From: Gemmatimonadota bacterium
Lineage (GTDB): Bacteria > Gemmatimonadota > Gemmatimonadetes > Gemmatimonadales > GWC2-71-9
Assembly (NCBI GenBank): GCA_017889745.1
Contig: JAGGAG010000005.1
Location: 1 to 30,291 of the forward strand
Reading direction: 5' to 3'
DNA: 30,291 nt
Shown: piece after piece, positions 22,768 to 30,291 of the stretch
Layout: the number at the start of each line of letters is the position of its first letter
Numbering within the stretch: the first letter of the stretch is position 1
Translations under genes and position numbers: made by a program
Notes under the pieces: model-generated
The model's database searches: none
What the model saw: the letters and a program-made list of their open reading frames with translations, nothing else
Told to the model about the DNA's origin: nothing

Positions 22768-24333
22768 GTGCCTCGCATCTTCTTCTGGCTGCTCGCTTTC
22801 ACGTCCATTTCGGCTGGTCAACTGCGGGCGCAAACCATTCCAGTCGAAGATCCTGTGCTCCGGCGACTCTGGTCGCTGGGCATCGACAGCAGCCACGTCT
22901 ATGAACTCGCGCAACCGCTGCTCGACTCGATCGGTCCCCGTCTCACCGGCTCTCCTTCGATCGGCTCCGGCAACGAGTGGCTGGTCGCGCGCTACCGGGA
23001 ATGGGGAATCAGCGCGAAGAACGAGCAGTACGGCACTTGGCGCGCCTGGCGGCGCGGGATCACGCACTTCGACCTGCTCTCCCCCCGGGTCCGCTCGCTC
23101 GAGGCGATCATGCTCGCCTGGAGCGCGCCCACGAAGGGACGGGTCGAAGGAAAGGTGATCGTCCTCCCCGATGTCGCCGACAGCTCGGCGTTCAAGGCCT
23201 GGCTGCCCGCGGCCAAGGGCAACTTCGTGCTCATCTCGTATCCCCAGCCGACCTGCCGGCCCGATTCCAGCTTCAAACAGAACGCCCTGCCGGCGACGTG
23301 GGACAGCCTGCAGGCCAGCCGCAAGCGCGGGCGCGAGGAATGGGCGGCGCGGGTCCAGCGCACCGGCATCGCGGGTCCTGATCTCGCCACGGTGCTGGCC
23401 GACGCGGGCGCGCTGGGGGTCGTCACGTCGCTGTGGTCGCAGGGCTGGGGAGTCGACAGGATATTCGGCACGCGGGCGACGAAGGCGCCGGTGGTGGACG
23501 TGAGCTGCGAGGATTACGGGCTCCTCTTCCGGCTGGCCGAGCGGAAGCAGTCGCCGGTTGCACGGCTCGAGGCCCAGTCGGAGGCCCTGGGCGAGCAGCC
23601 GGTGTTCAACACGATCGCGGAGATTCGCGGCGCGGAGAAGCCCGATGAGTACGTCATGCTCTCGGCTCACTTCGACAGCTGGGACGGCGCCTCGGGTGCC
23701 ACGGACAACGGCACCGGCACGATCACGATGTTGGAGGCAGCGCGCCTGTTGAGCCTGGCGTACCCGAAGCCGAAGCGCACGATCATCATCGGGCACTGGA
23801 GCGGCGAGGAGCAGGGGCTCAATGGATCGCGTGCCTGGGCCGCCGATCACCCGGAGGTGGTGCAGAAGCTCCAGGCGCTGTTCAACCAGGACAATGGCAC
23901 AGGGCGCATCCAGACGATCGGCACGCAGGGACTGCTCGGGGCCGGGCCGGCCTTCGCCGGATGGTTTGCGCGCCTTCCCTCCGAGCTCACGGCCGATATC
24001 AAGCTGCAGATTCCCGGCGTGCCGGGAAGCGGCGGCACCGACAATGCCAGCTTCATCTGCTACGGGGCGCCGGCATTCAGCCTCGGCTCGCTGCCCTGGG
24101 AGTACTTCACGTATACCTGGCACACGAACCGCGACACCTTCGACAAGATCGTGTTCGAGGAAGTGAAGCAGAACGCGACGCTCGTCGCCATGCTGACGTA
24201 CCTGGCATCGGAGGACCCGGTCTTCATGTCGCGTGACCGTCGGGTGATGCCCATCGACCCGGCTTCCGGCACGTCCCGCCCGTGGCCCGAATGCACGAAG
24301 TCGGCGCGGGCCAGTTCGGAGAGCCAGCGCTAG
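22768..24333 (+). CDS. Secreted M28 family zinc peptidase
   Basis: A 521-residue exported peptidase with a signal peptide (FFWLLAFTSISAGQLRAQ, cleavage near 22). A long N-terminal region (about 25-270) includes a PA-like insert (about 110-270). The dinuclear zinc site of M28 aminopeptidases/carboxypeptidases is complete: H301-F-D303, bridging D313 in GATDNGTGT, E347-E348 in SGEEQGLNGS, D375 in NQDNGTG, and H452 in WHTNRDTFD. It should release amino acids from peptide ends in the periplasm or medium. The GTG at 22768 has a good GAGGG at 22756-22760. Nothing links it to the lipoprotein on the other side of the intergenic region except a shared control region. It is followed by a hairpin and the proline catabolism gene. 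Confidence 0.92.
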   Translation: MPRIFFWLLAFTSISAGQLRAQTIPVEDPVLRRLWSLGIDSSHVYELAQPLLDSIGPRLTGSPSIGSGNEWLVARYREWGISAKNEQYGTWRAWRRGITHFDLLSPRVRSLEAIMLAWSAPTKGRVEGKVIVLPDVADSSAFKAWLPAAKGNFVLISYPQPTCRPDSSFKQNALPATWDSLQASRKRGREEWAARVQRTGIAGPDLATVLADAGALGVVTSLWSQGWGVDRIFGTRATKAPVVDVSCEDYGLLFRLAERKQSPVARLEAQSEALGEQPVFNTIAEIRGAEKPDEYVMLSAHFDSWDGASGATDNGTGTITMLEAARLLSLAYPKPKRTIIIGHWSGEEQGLNGSRAWAADHPEVVQKLQALFNQDNGTGRIQTIGTQGLLGAGPAFAGWFARLPSELTADIKLQIPGVPGSGGTDNASFICYGAPAFSLGSLPWEYFTYTWHTNRDTFDKIVFEEVKQNATLVAMLTYLASEDPVFMSRDRRVMPIDPASGTSRPWPECTKSARASSESQR

Positions 24334-24362
24334 GCGTGCCCACCCGTCCGAGGATAGGCAAC

Positions 24363-24398
24363 CCGGCGACCGCCCCTTAGCTTGGGGGCGGTCGCCGG
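24363..24398 (+). other. Perfect 14-bp hairpin between M28 peptidase and proline dehydrogenase
   Basis: Arms CCGGCGACCGCCCC (24363-24376) and GGGGCGGTCGCCGG (24385-24398) pair without mismatch around the loop TTAGCTTG. It starts 30 nt after the peptidase stop and ends 25 nt before the next ATG. No T-run follows (ATCCCCC), so it is either a terminator without a U-tract or a 5' leader element. The loop TAGCTTGG also resembles TAnnTTTG, so a promoter could be embedded in it. Confidence 0.65.
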
Positions 24399-24423
24399 AT
24401 CCCCCAGCAAGGATGCTGATCGC

Positions 24424-25356
24424 ATGATGCGCAACGCGCTGCTCTGGCTGTCGGAACAGCAGCAGGTCTTCAACTTCGTGCGCCGCAACGGGCTGGCGAA
24501 GCAGTTCGCGTCGCGGTTCGTGGCCGGCGAAACGATTCCCGAGGCCGTGGCGGCCGCCACCGCGCTCCAGGCCAAGGGCATCACCGCCTCGCTGGACCTC
24601 CTGGGCGAGAGCGTCACGCAGGCGACCGAAGCCGAGGCCGCGGGCGCGCAGTACGTGCAGATGGTTGAGGCGATGGCGGCGGCCCACGACCAGGTGAACG
24701 TGTCGGTCAAGCTGACGCAAATGGGCTTCGACATCGACGAGGACCTGTGCCTGCGCAACATGACGCGCATCCTGGAGCGGGCTGCACAGCACGACGGCTT
24801 CGTGCGGATCGACATGGAAGGCTCCGACTACACGCAGCGGACCCTCGATTTCTTCGCCACCCGCCTCTTCCCGCGGTTCGGCAGCCACTGCGGCGTGGTG
24901 ATCCAGTCGTGTCTGAGGCGCTCGGATGCGGACATCCAGCGCCTCATTGCCATGCAGGCGCGAGTGCGGCTCTGCAAGGGCGCATACCTCGAGCCGGCGG
25001 ACGTGGCGTTTCCGGAGAAGTCGGAGGTGGACAGGGCCTATGTGCGGCTGGCGGAGCAGCTCCTCGAGCACGGCAACTACCCGGGCCTCGCCACCCATGA
25101 CGAGGCCATCCTGGGCCACGTGCGGAAGTTCGCGCAGCGGAACGGCATCGGCGCCGAGCGCTTCGAGTTCCAGATGCTGTACGGCGTGCGTCGTGACCTG
25201 CAGGAGCAGCTGGTGCAGAGCGGGCACCGGATGCGGGTCTACATCCCGTTCGGCACGCAGTGGTACCCGTATCTCATGCGCCGCCTCGCGGAGCGCCCCG
25301 CCAACATCGCGTTCATCCTCGGAAACGTCGTGAAGGAGTCCGTACCGGGCCTGTGA
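24424..25356 (+). CDS. Proline dehydrogenase (monofunctional PRODH)
   Basis: A 310-residue FAD-dependent (beta-alpha)8 barrel that oxidises proline to pyrroline-5-carboxylate at the membrane and feeds electrons to quinone. Family strands are visible: ASLDLLGESV, VSVKLTQMG, VRIDMEGSDYT, VVIQSCLRRSDAD, VRLCKGAYLEP (flavin-site lysine), LATHDEAIL, FEFQMLYGVR and RVYIPFG. Length fits the short PRODH found in Thermus and Bacillus, not the PutA fusion; no P5C dehydrogenase is in the window. ATG at 24424 with AAGGA about 10 nt upstream; the next codon is also ATG. The upstream peptidases could supply proline, but that is inference. The stop overlaps the next gene as GTGA. Confidence 0.93.
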   Translation: MMRNALLWLSEQQQVFNFVRRNGLAKQFASRFVAGETIPEAVAAATALQAKGITASLDLLGESVTQATEAEAAGAQYVQMVEAMAAAHDQVNVSVKLTQMGFDIDEDLCLRNMTRILERAAQHDGFVRIDMEGSDYTQRTLDFFATRLFPRFGSHCGVVIQSCLRRSDADIQRLIAMQARVRLCKGAYLEPADVAFPEKSEVDRAYVRLAEQLLEHGNYPGLATHDEAILGHVRKFAQRNGIGAERFEFQMLYGVRRDLQEQLVQSGHRMRVYIPFGTQWYPYLMRRLAERPANIAFILGNVVKESVPGL

Positions 25357-25667
25357 GCGAGTTCACGCTGGGTGGCTACATGGCGAAGCACGAGCGGGCC
25401 GCGGCATTCGAGGGCGCCGATGGACAGCCGTACTCGGTGGCCATCTACGTGGATGACGAGCCGGACGAGCGGGGCCGGTATGGTGCCTCGCTGCTCTTCG
25501 TGCGGTGGGCGCCATCGGGCGACCGGCCGGTGGGCCACGTCGAGACGGCGGTCCTTACGCACGGCGCCACGCCAGGCGAGGCGAATGACCGCCTGGAGGC
25601 CTGGTCGCTTTTCGACGTGAAGGCGGCCCTCGACGAAGCGATCGCCGCCGCGCCCAAGTCCTGGTGA
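25353..25667 (+). CDS. Conserved-looking small protein of unknown function
   Basis: A 104-residue soluble protein I do not recognise. It begins SEFTLGGYMAKHERAAAFEG, has a beta-rich core (PYSVAIYVDD, GRYGASLLFVRW, VGHVETAVLTHG), and ends in a helix with SLFDVKAALDEAIAAA. The GTG at 25353 overlaps the proline dehydrogenase stop (GTGA), and its own stop overlaps rsgA as GTGA, which supports real coupled translation. AAGGAG at 25333-25338 is about 14 nt upstream. An ATG at 25380 is the alternative. No signal peptide or membrane segment. Its position suggests a housekeeping role, but there is no evidence for a specific one. Confidence 0.75.
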   Translation: MSEFTLGGYMAKHERAAAFEGADGQPYSVAIYVDDEPDERGRYGASLLFVRWAPSGDRPVGHVETAVLTHGATPGEANDRLEAWSLFDVKAALDEAIAAAPKSW

Positions 25668-26569
25668 CCCGGCGGCGCGGCACCGTTCTCGGACGGGATG
25701 GCGCTGCCTTCCGGGTTCTGGCAGGCACCGACGAACTGCGTGCGGTGCTGCGCGGGCGCATGAAGCAGCAAGGCCTCAAGGTGGTCGCGGGAGATATCGT
25801 GTCGCTCGAGCCCGAGGCGGGCGGCGAACTCTGGGGCATCGTCGAGGTCGAGGCGCGGCACTCCGTGCTGGAACGCCGCATCCCCGGGGGCCGGGGCACC
25901 CGGGCGATCGTGGCCAACGTCGACCGCATCTTCGTGGTCACGGCGTCGCGCGAGCCGGCACCGGTTCCTTCCGTCATCGATCGCCTGCTGGTCCTCGCCG
26001 AAGCGAACGACGTCACGCCGGCCCTCATCGTCAACAAGATCGACCTCGATCCGGGCACCGCTCTCGTCGCGCGCTACCTCGCCGCCGGATACCAGGTGCT
26101 TCCCGTCAGCACGAAGCTGGGACAGGGCCTCGAGGCGATCCGGGGCTGGCTGCCGGATCACTCATCCGTCTTCACCGGCCCGAGCGGGGCGGGGAAGTCG
26201 AGCCTGCTGAACGCGCTCGAGCCCGGCATCGCGCTGCGCACCGCCGCCGTGAGCGAGAAGATCGGGCGCGGGATGCACACCACGGTGAGCGCCGTCATGA
26301 TTCCGCTGTCGGGCGGCGGGTGGCTCGTGGACACACCCGGCTTCAGCGAAGTCGGCCTGTGGGGACTCGAGGCGCGCGGGCTCGCGGAGTGCTTCCCCGA
26401 AATGCGCTCGAGGCTCGGCACGTGCCGCTTTCAGGATTGCCGCCACGTCAGTGAACCCGGCTGCGCCATTCGCGCTGCGGTGACAGAGGGCGCGATCCAT
26501 CCGGACCGCTATGCCAGCTATCTCCTGCTGCTGGAGGAGACCGAGGAAGAGCCACGGGACTGGGAGTAA
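25664..26569 (+). CDS. rsgA: Ribosome small subunit biogenesis GTPase RsgA
   Basis: A 301-residue circularly permuted GTPase that checks late maturation of the 30S subunit. The N-terminal OB domain covers about 5-75. The GTPase motifs come in permuted order: G4 N124-K-I-D127, then G1 GPSGAGKS with K178, then G2-region GRGMHTT, then G3 DTPG at D223. The C-terminal zinc site is C254-x4-C259-x-H261-x5-C267, as in E. coli YjeQ. GTG at 25664 overlaps the preceding stop. The tail is acidic (EETEEEPRDWE). It is a housekeeping gene cotranscribed with the proline dehydrogenase, with no known functional link. Confidence 0.95.
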   Translation: MTRRRGTVLGRDGAAFRVLAGTDELRAVLRGRMKQQGLKVVAGDIVSLEPEAGGELWGIVEVEARHSVLERRIPGGRGTRAIVANVDRIFVVTASREPAPVPSVIDRLLVLAEANDVTPALIVNKIDLDPGTALVARYLAAGYQVLPVSTKLGQGLEAIRGWLPDHSSVFTGPSGAGKSSLLNALEPGIALRTAAVSEKIGRGMHTTVSAVMIPLSGGGWLVDTPGFSEVGLWGLEARGLAECFPEMRSRLGTCRFQDCRHVSEPGCAIRAAVTEGAIHPDRYASYLLLLEETEEEPRDWE

Positions 26570-26616
26570 GGCCCGTAACGGCCCCGGCGGCTGATCCGGT
26601 CACGGCGGTACGCGGA

Positions 26617-27804
26617 TTGCCCTGCAGAGCCCATCATGCCCTTCACTGTGGCCGGACCGCCTCACAGAGGTCAATCCTGACTCCGCGCGCGCTCCTGCTG
26701 GTGGAACAGCGCCACTGGCTCGCTGCCGCATGCCTGCCACCGTTGCTGCGCGAAGCGGGGATGCGGGTGGATGTCATCTGCCGTCCCGGGTGCCTCGTCA
26801 CGAAGTCGCGCTTCGTTGACCGGCGGTTGATCGTCGACGGACCGGCGGACGCATATTTCGACGCAGTAGGCGAATTCCTCGCCGCCCATCGCCATCAATA
26901 CGTCTGGGTCGTTCCGGTCACCGACACTGATGTCCGCGGACTGGCCCACCGCATCGACGAGCTGTGGGCGTCGCTCGTGTTTCCCGCACGCCGGACGCGC
27001 GAGGTCATCGAGGCCGTACTCGAGAAGCCCGCGATGGACCGGCTTCTGCGGCGCGCGGGCGTGGCCTTGCCCGAATCAGCAGCAATCGCGACTGCCTGGG
27101 AACTCATCGATTTTGGCGATGCGGTCGGGTGGCCGGTGATGCTCAAGCCGGTGGACGGCGTCGGGGGCGGCGGCGTCACGCGCGTGCGGGGTGCGGAACA
27201 GGCGGTGGCCGCGATGGCGGCGCTGGGTTCGTCGTATCCCGCGCTGATGGTGCAGGCGTTCGTTCCCGGTCCGGTTGCTTCATGCCAGGTCGTGTACGAC
27301 CATGGTGAGCCCCTGGCGTGGGCGACCTCCTTCAAGACCCGCACCTGGCCTGGGCCGTACGGGCCCTCCTCCGCGGTCACCTTCGCGCCCATGCCGGGAG
27401 TCGCCGAGCAGTTGCCGCTGATCGGCCATGCGCTGGGATTCCACGGCGCCCTGACGCTCGACATGATCGTGGACGAGCGAACGGGACAGCCGGTGGTGAT
27501 CGAGGTGAACGCGAGACCGGCGGGGATCATGGACCGCGGACGGCGGGCAGGGGTCGACTTCGCCGGGGCGCTGCGGCAGCTACTGCTCGGCGCCCGTGGG
27601 AGCACGCACACCAGGGGCACGCGCCGGTCGTTCACTGCCGGCCTCTACCCGCAGGACCTGGTGCGCTGCGTCGAGGAGAGGGAACTCGCGCCATTGCGCG
27701 ACTGGTTCGGTGCGGCCACGCTCGCGGACCTGCCATGGAGCGACCCGCGCGTCTTCCTCTCGAACACCCGCTTCCTGCTCTCGCACCTGGTGCGCCGGGC
27801 CTAG
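26617..27804 (+). CDS. Stand-alone ATP-grasp domain protein
   Basis: A 395-residue protein with an N-terminal Rossmann-like pre-ATP-grasp part (RALLLVEQRHWLAAACLPPL) and an ATP-grasp fold. The ATP lysine K177 in VMLKPVDGVGGGGV and the metal-binding E296-x-N298 in VIEVNARPAGIMDRG are present. ATP-grasp enzymes join a carboxylate, via an acyl phosphate, to an amine or thiol; the substrate here is unknown, and no peptide precursor or biosynthetic partner is nearby. The first usable start by the standard rules is TTG at 26617 without a good Shine-Dalgarno sequence. AGAGG at 26666-26670 sits 6 nt before an in-frame CTG at 26677, giving L-T-P-R-A-L just before the first strand, so the real protein may start there. 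Its stop shares CTAG with the convergent MazG-like gene. Confidence 0.82.
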   Translation: MPCRAHHALHCGRTASQRSILTPRALLLVEQRHWLAAACLPPLLREAGMRVDVICRPGCLVTKSRFVDRRLIVDGPADAYFDAVGEFLAAHRHQYVWVVPVTDTDVRGLAHRIDELWASLVFPARRTREVIEAVLEKPAMDRLLRRAGVALPESAAIATAWELIDFGDAVGWPVMLKPVDGVGGGGVTRVRGAEQAVAAMAALGSSYPALMVQAFVPGPVASCQVVYDHGEPLAWATSFKTRTWPGPYGPSSAVTFAPMPGVAEQLPLIGHALGFHGALTLDMIVDERTGQPVVIEVNARPAGIMDRGRRAGVDFAGALRQLLLGARGSTHTRGTRRSFTAGLYPQDLVRCVEERELAPLRDWFGAATLADLPWSDPRVFLSNTRFLLSHLVRRA

Positions 27805-28118
27805 CGCCTGCGGGTCCAGCGGTTGGCGTCCCTGCCCTCCACCTTCACCATCATCCGGTCGAAGGACTCCTGCAGGTCGATCCCCTCGCGGTTGGCCATG
27901 CAGATGAGCACGAACATGATGTCCGCCATTTCCATGGCCATGTCCCCGTCCGCCTCGTTCTTCTTCTTCGTCTTCTGCCCGAAGCGGTGGTTCACCTCCC
28001 GCGCCAGCTCACCCACCTCTTCCGAGAGCCGGGTCATGTTGGTCAGGGGATCGAAGTAGCCTTCCTCGTACTGCGAGATCCAGGCATCGACCCGCGCCTG
28101 CGCTTCAGCGAATGACAC
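27801..28118 (-). CDS. MazG-like nucleotide pyrophosphohydrolase
   Basis: A 105-residue all-alpha NTP pyrophosphohydrolase of the MazG/dUTPase-helical superfamily. The metal-binding motif EExxE is in LSEEVGELAREVNHRF, and the second acidic pair is in MAMEMADIMFVLICMAN. Single-domain members clear non-canonical or excess nucleotides; the substrate is not predictable. The loop between the motifs is lysine-rich (GQKTKKKNEADGD). GTG start at 28118 with GAGGAA 6 nt upstream. It follows the pilin-like genes by 40 nt on the same strand and may be read through from them. The stop codon overlaps the convergent ATP-grasp stop. Confidence 0.9.
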   Translation of the reverse strand: MSFAEAQARVDAWISQYEEGYFDPLTNMTRLSEEVGELAREVNHRFGQKTKKKNEADGDMAMEMADIMFVLICMANREGIDLQESFDRMMVKVEGRDANRWTRRR

Positions 28119-28158
28119 GGAGGTTCCTCGCCGCTTCAGGTCTGCACGCCATCACGTC

Positions 28159-29271
28159 CTAGTTCTCCGGCCAGCTGTCGGTCCACGCGTTGGTGACGAG
28201 CGTGAGGTGGCCATAGCGGGAGAGGGCGGCGGCAACGTTGCACGAGTTGTAGTGCAGGTTGATCGCGTCTCCAGCGTTCTCGCCGCTGTTGCTCTCCGCG
28301 AACGACGACCCCAGCTTGACGTCGAGCCCCGACACCATGGCCCCATCCACCGCGGGCTGCCCCGTCACCACCAGCCGCTGCCCGACCAGAATGACTCCCG
28401 CCCAGGTGAATCCGGTAGTGATGGTGAGGTCGCCGGTAACCACGATCAGCCCGTGTCCCGATTGGCCCCCGGTCAGTGACACGCTGCCATCGACCCGAAT
28501 CACCGGCCAGACCGACGCGCTGTATGCAGGCCATCCGGTCACGCCGGTCAGCGTGTAGTCGGGCTGCAGGACGCTGGTGTTAATGATGGCATTCCAGTCG
28601 ATGTGCACGTCGGGGTGCGCAGTCGCCGGAAGACTGCCCGCACCGCCAAGCGTCTTGGTGAATGGCACCGGGTTGGGTGGCGCGCTGAAGCCCATGGGGA
28701 ATGTCGCCGGGGGGGCCACGAGCTGATCGGGCACCGCAATCCCCGCCACCGCCGGGCCCGGCGTCGCACAATTGTCGTTGCCATCCAGCGTGCCCGTATT
28801 GCTCTGCGAGCGCAGGCCGGAGATCGCGGTCCAGGCGGCATCCACGTCCATCGACATTCCCTGCCAGGTCGCGAACTGCGCCACGGTGCGCTGCGCCGGT
28901 GGCGTGTTGGCGCTGTATCGCGGCGCACTGTGGCTGACGCCGCGTGAGCGGATGACGTACAGGCCGGGCGTGCCTCCGTTCGGTGGCCGGATCTGGAATA
29001 ACGCCACGAAGGCGGTATCGCGGGCTCCGATTGGAATCGCCATGCTGTCGTCGGGGACCGGTTGAGTGTCCAGCAGGGCTACGTATCGCTCGAGTCCCGA
29101 CTCCGCCACGGCAAATGCGTCCACCTGGGCCTGCTGGTCGCCCACGATGCGGCGCTCCTCCGATACCCGGCTGAATCCGGCGGTGACGGCCAGCGCCAGG
29201 AGCGCCATCATGAGGATCACGAGCGGCAGCGACACGCCGCGGCGATCCCCTGCCAGCGCGCCCTCAGTCAT
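28159..29271 (-). CDS. PilX-like type IV pilus accessory/minor pilin protein
   Basis: A 370-residue protein with an N-terminal basic-hydrophobic segment (RRGVSLPLVILMMALLALAVTAGF, 10-33) like the PilX N-terminal domain, followed by an alpha helix AVAESGLERYVALLD typical of pilin-like proteins. It lacks the strict GFTLxE prepilin site. The rest (about 60-370) is secreted, rich in Gly, Thr and Pro, with repeated short strands (VSLTGGQSGHGLIVVTGDLTITTG) resembling a beta-helix-like fold. It probably joins a pilus tip or a type II-secretion-like pseudopilus. The ATG at 29271 overlaps the PilW-like stop by 8 nt. Subtype is inferred mostly from context. Confidence 0.75.
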   Translation of the reverse strand: MTEGALAGDRRGVSLPLVILMMALLALAVTAGFSRVSEERRIVGDQQAQVDAFAVAESGLERYVALLDTQPVPDDSMAIPIGARDTAFVALFQIRPPNGGTPGLYVIRSRGVSHSAPRYSANTPPAQRTVAQFATWQGMSMDVDAAWTAISGLRSQSNTGTLDGNDNCATPGPAVAGIAVPDQLVAPPATFPMGFSAPPNPVPFTKTLGGAGSLPATAHPDVHIDWNAIINTSVLQPDYTLTGVTGWPAYSASVWPVIRVDGSVSLTGGQSGHGLIVVTGDLTITTGFTWAGVILVGQRLVVTGQPAVDGAMVSGLDVKLGSSFAESNSGENAGDAINLHYNSCNVAAALSRYGHLTLVTNAWTDSWPEN

Positions 29272-30172
29272 GGCGGTTCTTGAAGAAGATCGACGTGGTG
29301 AGTCCGATGCGCTTCGGGGCGGTGCTTCCCAGTGGCGCCGTCTCGCTCAGCCCATCGAGGTGAATCTCGATGCCGCGCGTCAGTGTCCGGGGCGATGGCA
29401 CGGCGTCCTGGGCCAGCGTCGAGCCGGTGACATAGAACCGGAACCGCGCGGTGCTGTCGAACGGAGCGGCCAGTTCCTCGCTGATCGGCGTACCGCTCAG
29501 CACCTCACGCCAGAGGGCGGTGGCTCCGGGCAGCGCCACCGACGGCGCGAAGCGGTACCGCACCTGCTGCAGGAGCAGCACGTTCATACCCACGGTCGGC
29601 ACCAGGCTCGCGTACGGTGCCGCGGTGCCCATGGACGGCGCGCCGAGTTGTACCACACGCCCGGCGGTTCCCCCGCCGGCCGACGCCGGCAGCGTCGCGA
29701 TCCCGGCGGCGTTGCAGACCGCGGGGCCAACCGTGCTCACGGTGGTGCTCGTGGTGCGATAGCGGTACGTGCCGCTCGCCTCGTCGCGCCACGCGAATCC
29801 CGCGAATCCCGCCACGCTCGCAGCCCACAGGGTATTGTCGACCGGGAGCAGCGATGCGGTCAGCGGGACGGTGGTGTTGCAGGCGACCCCGATCGCGAAA
29901 GGCACTCGCAGCGTGATACTCGTGCTGCTCATGGCCGCCGCCGGATCGAGCACGCCCTCGGCCTCCGCGATCCGGAAGTCCGCCAGCACGCGATTGAGCG
30001 ACCCGCGCGAGACTGCCCGTGCCACCCGCCAGGCCTCGTTGGTTCCCGCCGAGCGATTCTGTGCCAGGATGATCTGGATCAGCGCGGCGCCCACGATGGC
30101 CGTCACCGTCATGGCCACCAGCAGTTCGACGAGGGTGAGGCCCGCGCGATCCTGCCCACGCGCCGGCCTCAT
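29264..30172 (-). CDS. PilW-like type IV prepilin-like protein
   Basis: A 302-residue prepilin. The leader MRPARGQDRAG is followed by the class III cleavage and methylation motif G-LTLVELLVAM, with glycine 11 at -1 and glutamate at +5, and then a hydrophobic helix to about 38. The body is beta-rich and exported. Size and position between two other pilin-like genes fit PilW, a minor pilin that primes pilus assembly. The ATG at 30172 overlaps the stop of the upstream partial gene as ATGA, so all three are cotranscribed. Cleavage would need a PilD peptidase encoded elsewhere. Confidence 0.85.
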   Translation of the reverse strand: MRPARGQDRAGLTLVELLVAMTVTAIVGAALIQIILAQNRSAGTNEAWRVARAVSRGSLNRVLADFRIAEAEGVLDPAAAMSSTSITLRVPFAIGVACNTTVPLTASLLPVDNTLWAASVAGFAGFAWRDEASGTYRYRTTSTTVSTVGPAVCNAAGIATLPASAGGGTAGRVVQLGAPSMGTAAPYASLVPTVGMNVLLLQQVRYRFAPSVALPGATALWREVLSGTPISEELAAPFDSTARFRFYVTGSTLAQDAVPSPRTLTRGIEIHLDGLSETAPLGSTAPKRIGLTTSIFFKNRHD

Positions 30173-30291
30173 GGCGTATTGAATGGATTCGTGAACGACG
30201 GGTTGACCCGGTACAGCGTGACCGTGTCTGGTGCGACCAGGAAGCTGTCGCGTGGCGCCACGATCACGCGCACTCGCCGCAGGCTCGGCAG
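30169..30291 (-). CDS. Partial: C-terminal end of a further pilin-like protein (PilV-like?)
   Basis: The minus strand is open from the right edge to TGA at 30169-30171, giving 40 residues that end in VTLYRVNPSFTNPFNTP. It overlaps the PilW-like start (ATGA). The beta-strand-like RVRVIVAPRDSFLVAPD fits the body of a pilin-like protein, but the diagnostic N-terminus lies outside the window. PilV is a guess from the usual pilV-pilW-pilX order. Confidence 0.6.
   Translation of the reverse strand: MPSLRRVRVIVAPRDSFLVAPDTVTLYRVNPSFTNPFNTP

Noticed and set aside
22691..23158. 155-codon open frame starting with ATG before the M28 peptidase
   Set aside because: Mostly overlaps the peptidase in another frame and becomes Ser/Arg-rich shadow sequence; no Shine-Dalgarno or domain.

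Overview
High-GC (roughly two-thirds G+C) chromosomal DNA with tightly packed genes, frequent ATGA/GTGA start-stop overlaps and many GTG starts. The gene set suggests a heterotrophic soil or freshwater bacterium, most likely of the Gemmatimonadota. It combines a fused 2-oxoglutarate decarboxylase/succinyltransferase, secreted M61 and M28 peptidases, carotenoid genes under a B12 photoreceptor-type regulator, and several small lipoproteins. The phylum is inferred from content and style; there is no rRNA or other phylogenetic marker to prove it.

Layout. 1-275 is a damaged 3' piece of a cyclophilin gene. 277-2079 (-) is a secreted M61 peptidase with a PDZ domain. 2172-6636 (-) is an operon of transketolase, transaldolase and an acidic amino acid symporter, closed by a strong hairpin. 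6779-11395 (+) is a tightly coupled five-gene operon: CarH/LitR-type B12-binding MerR regulator, crtI, crtB, a PlsC-like acyltransferase and a DUF2269-like membrane protein. 11284-11910 (-) is an NTF2-like lipoprotein and 11979-12401 (+) an HNH nuclease. 12485-17864 (-) holds glpD followed by the 1222-residue fused kgd gene. 17865-21872 (+) is a methyltransferase followed by the beta-oxidation pair fadI-fadJ. 21880-22398 (-) is a small HExxH lipoprotein. 22399-22767 is the only long gene-free stretch; it contains an AT-rich island and repeated GGTCAA-type inverted repeats. 22768-26569 (+) carries an M28 peptidase, then proline dehydrogenase, a 104-residue unknown protein and rsgA, the last three overlapping. 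26617-27804 (+) is an orphan ATP-grasp enzyme. 27801-30291 (-) is a MazG-like pyrophosphohydrolase downstream of type IV pilin-like genes (PilX-like, PilW-like and the end of a third) that run off the right edge.

How it fits together. Much of the window is central carbon metabolism: the non-oxidative pentose phosphate branch, glycerol-3-phosphate and fatty acid oxidation, proline oxidation, and entry into the TCA cycle through 2-oxoglutarate. The secreted peptidases and the glutamate-type transporter suggest growth on peptides and amino acids. The carotenoid operon looks like a light-induced photoprotection unit. I saw no CRISPR array, IS element, prophage, tRNA or rRNA. The least explained parts are the 22.4-22.8 kb regulatory region, the CarH variant, the divergent CACGTG start pair and the orphan ATP-grasp gene.
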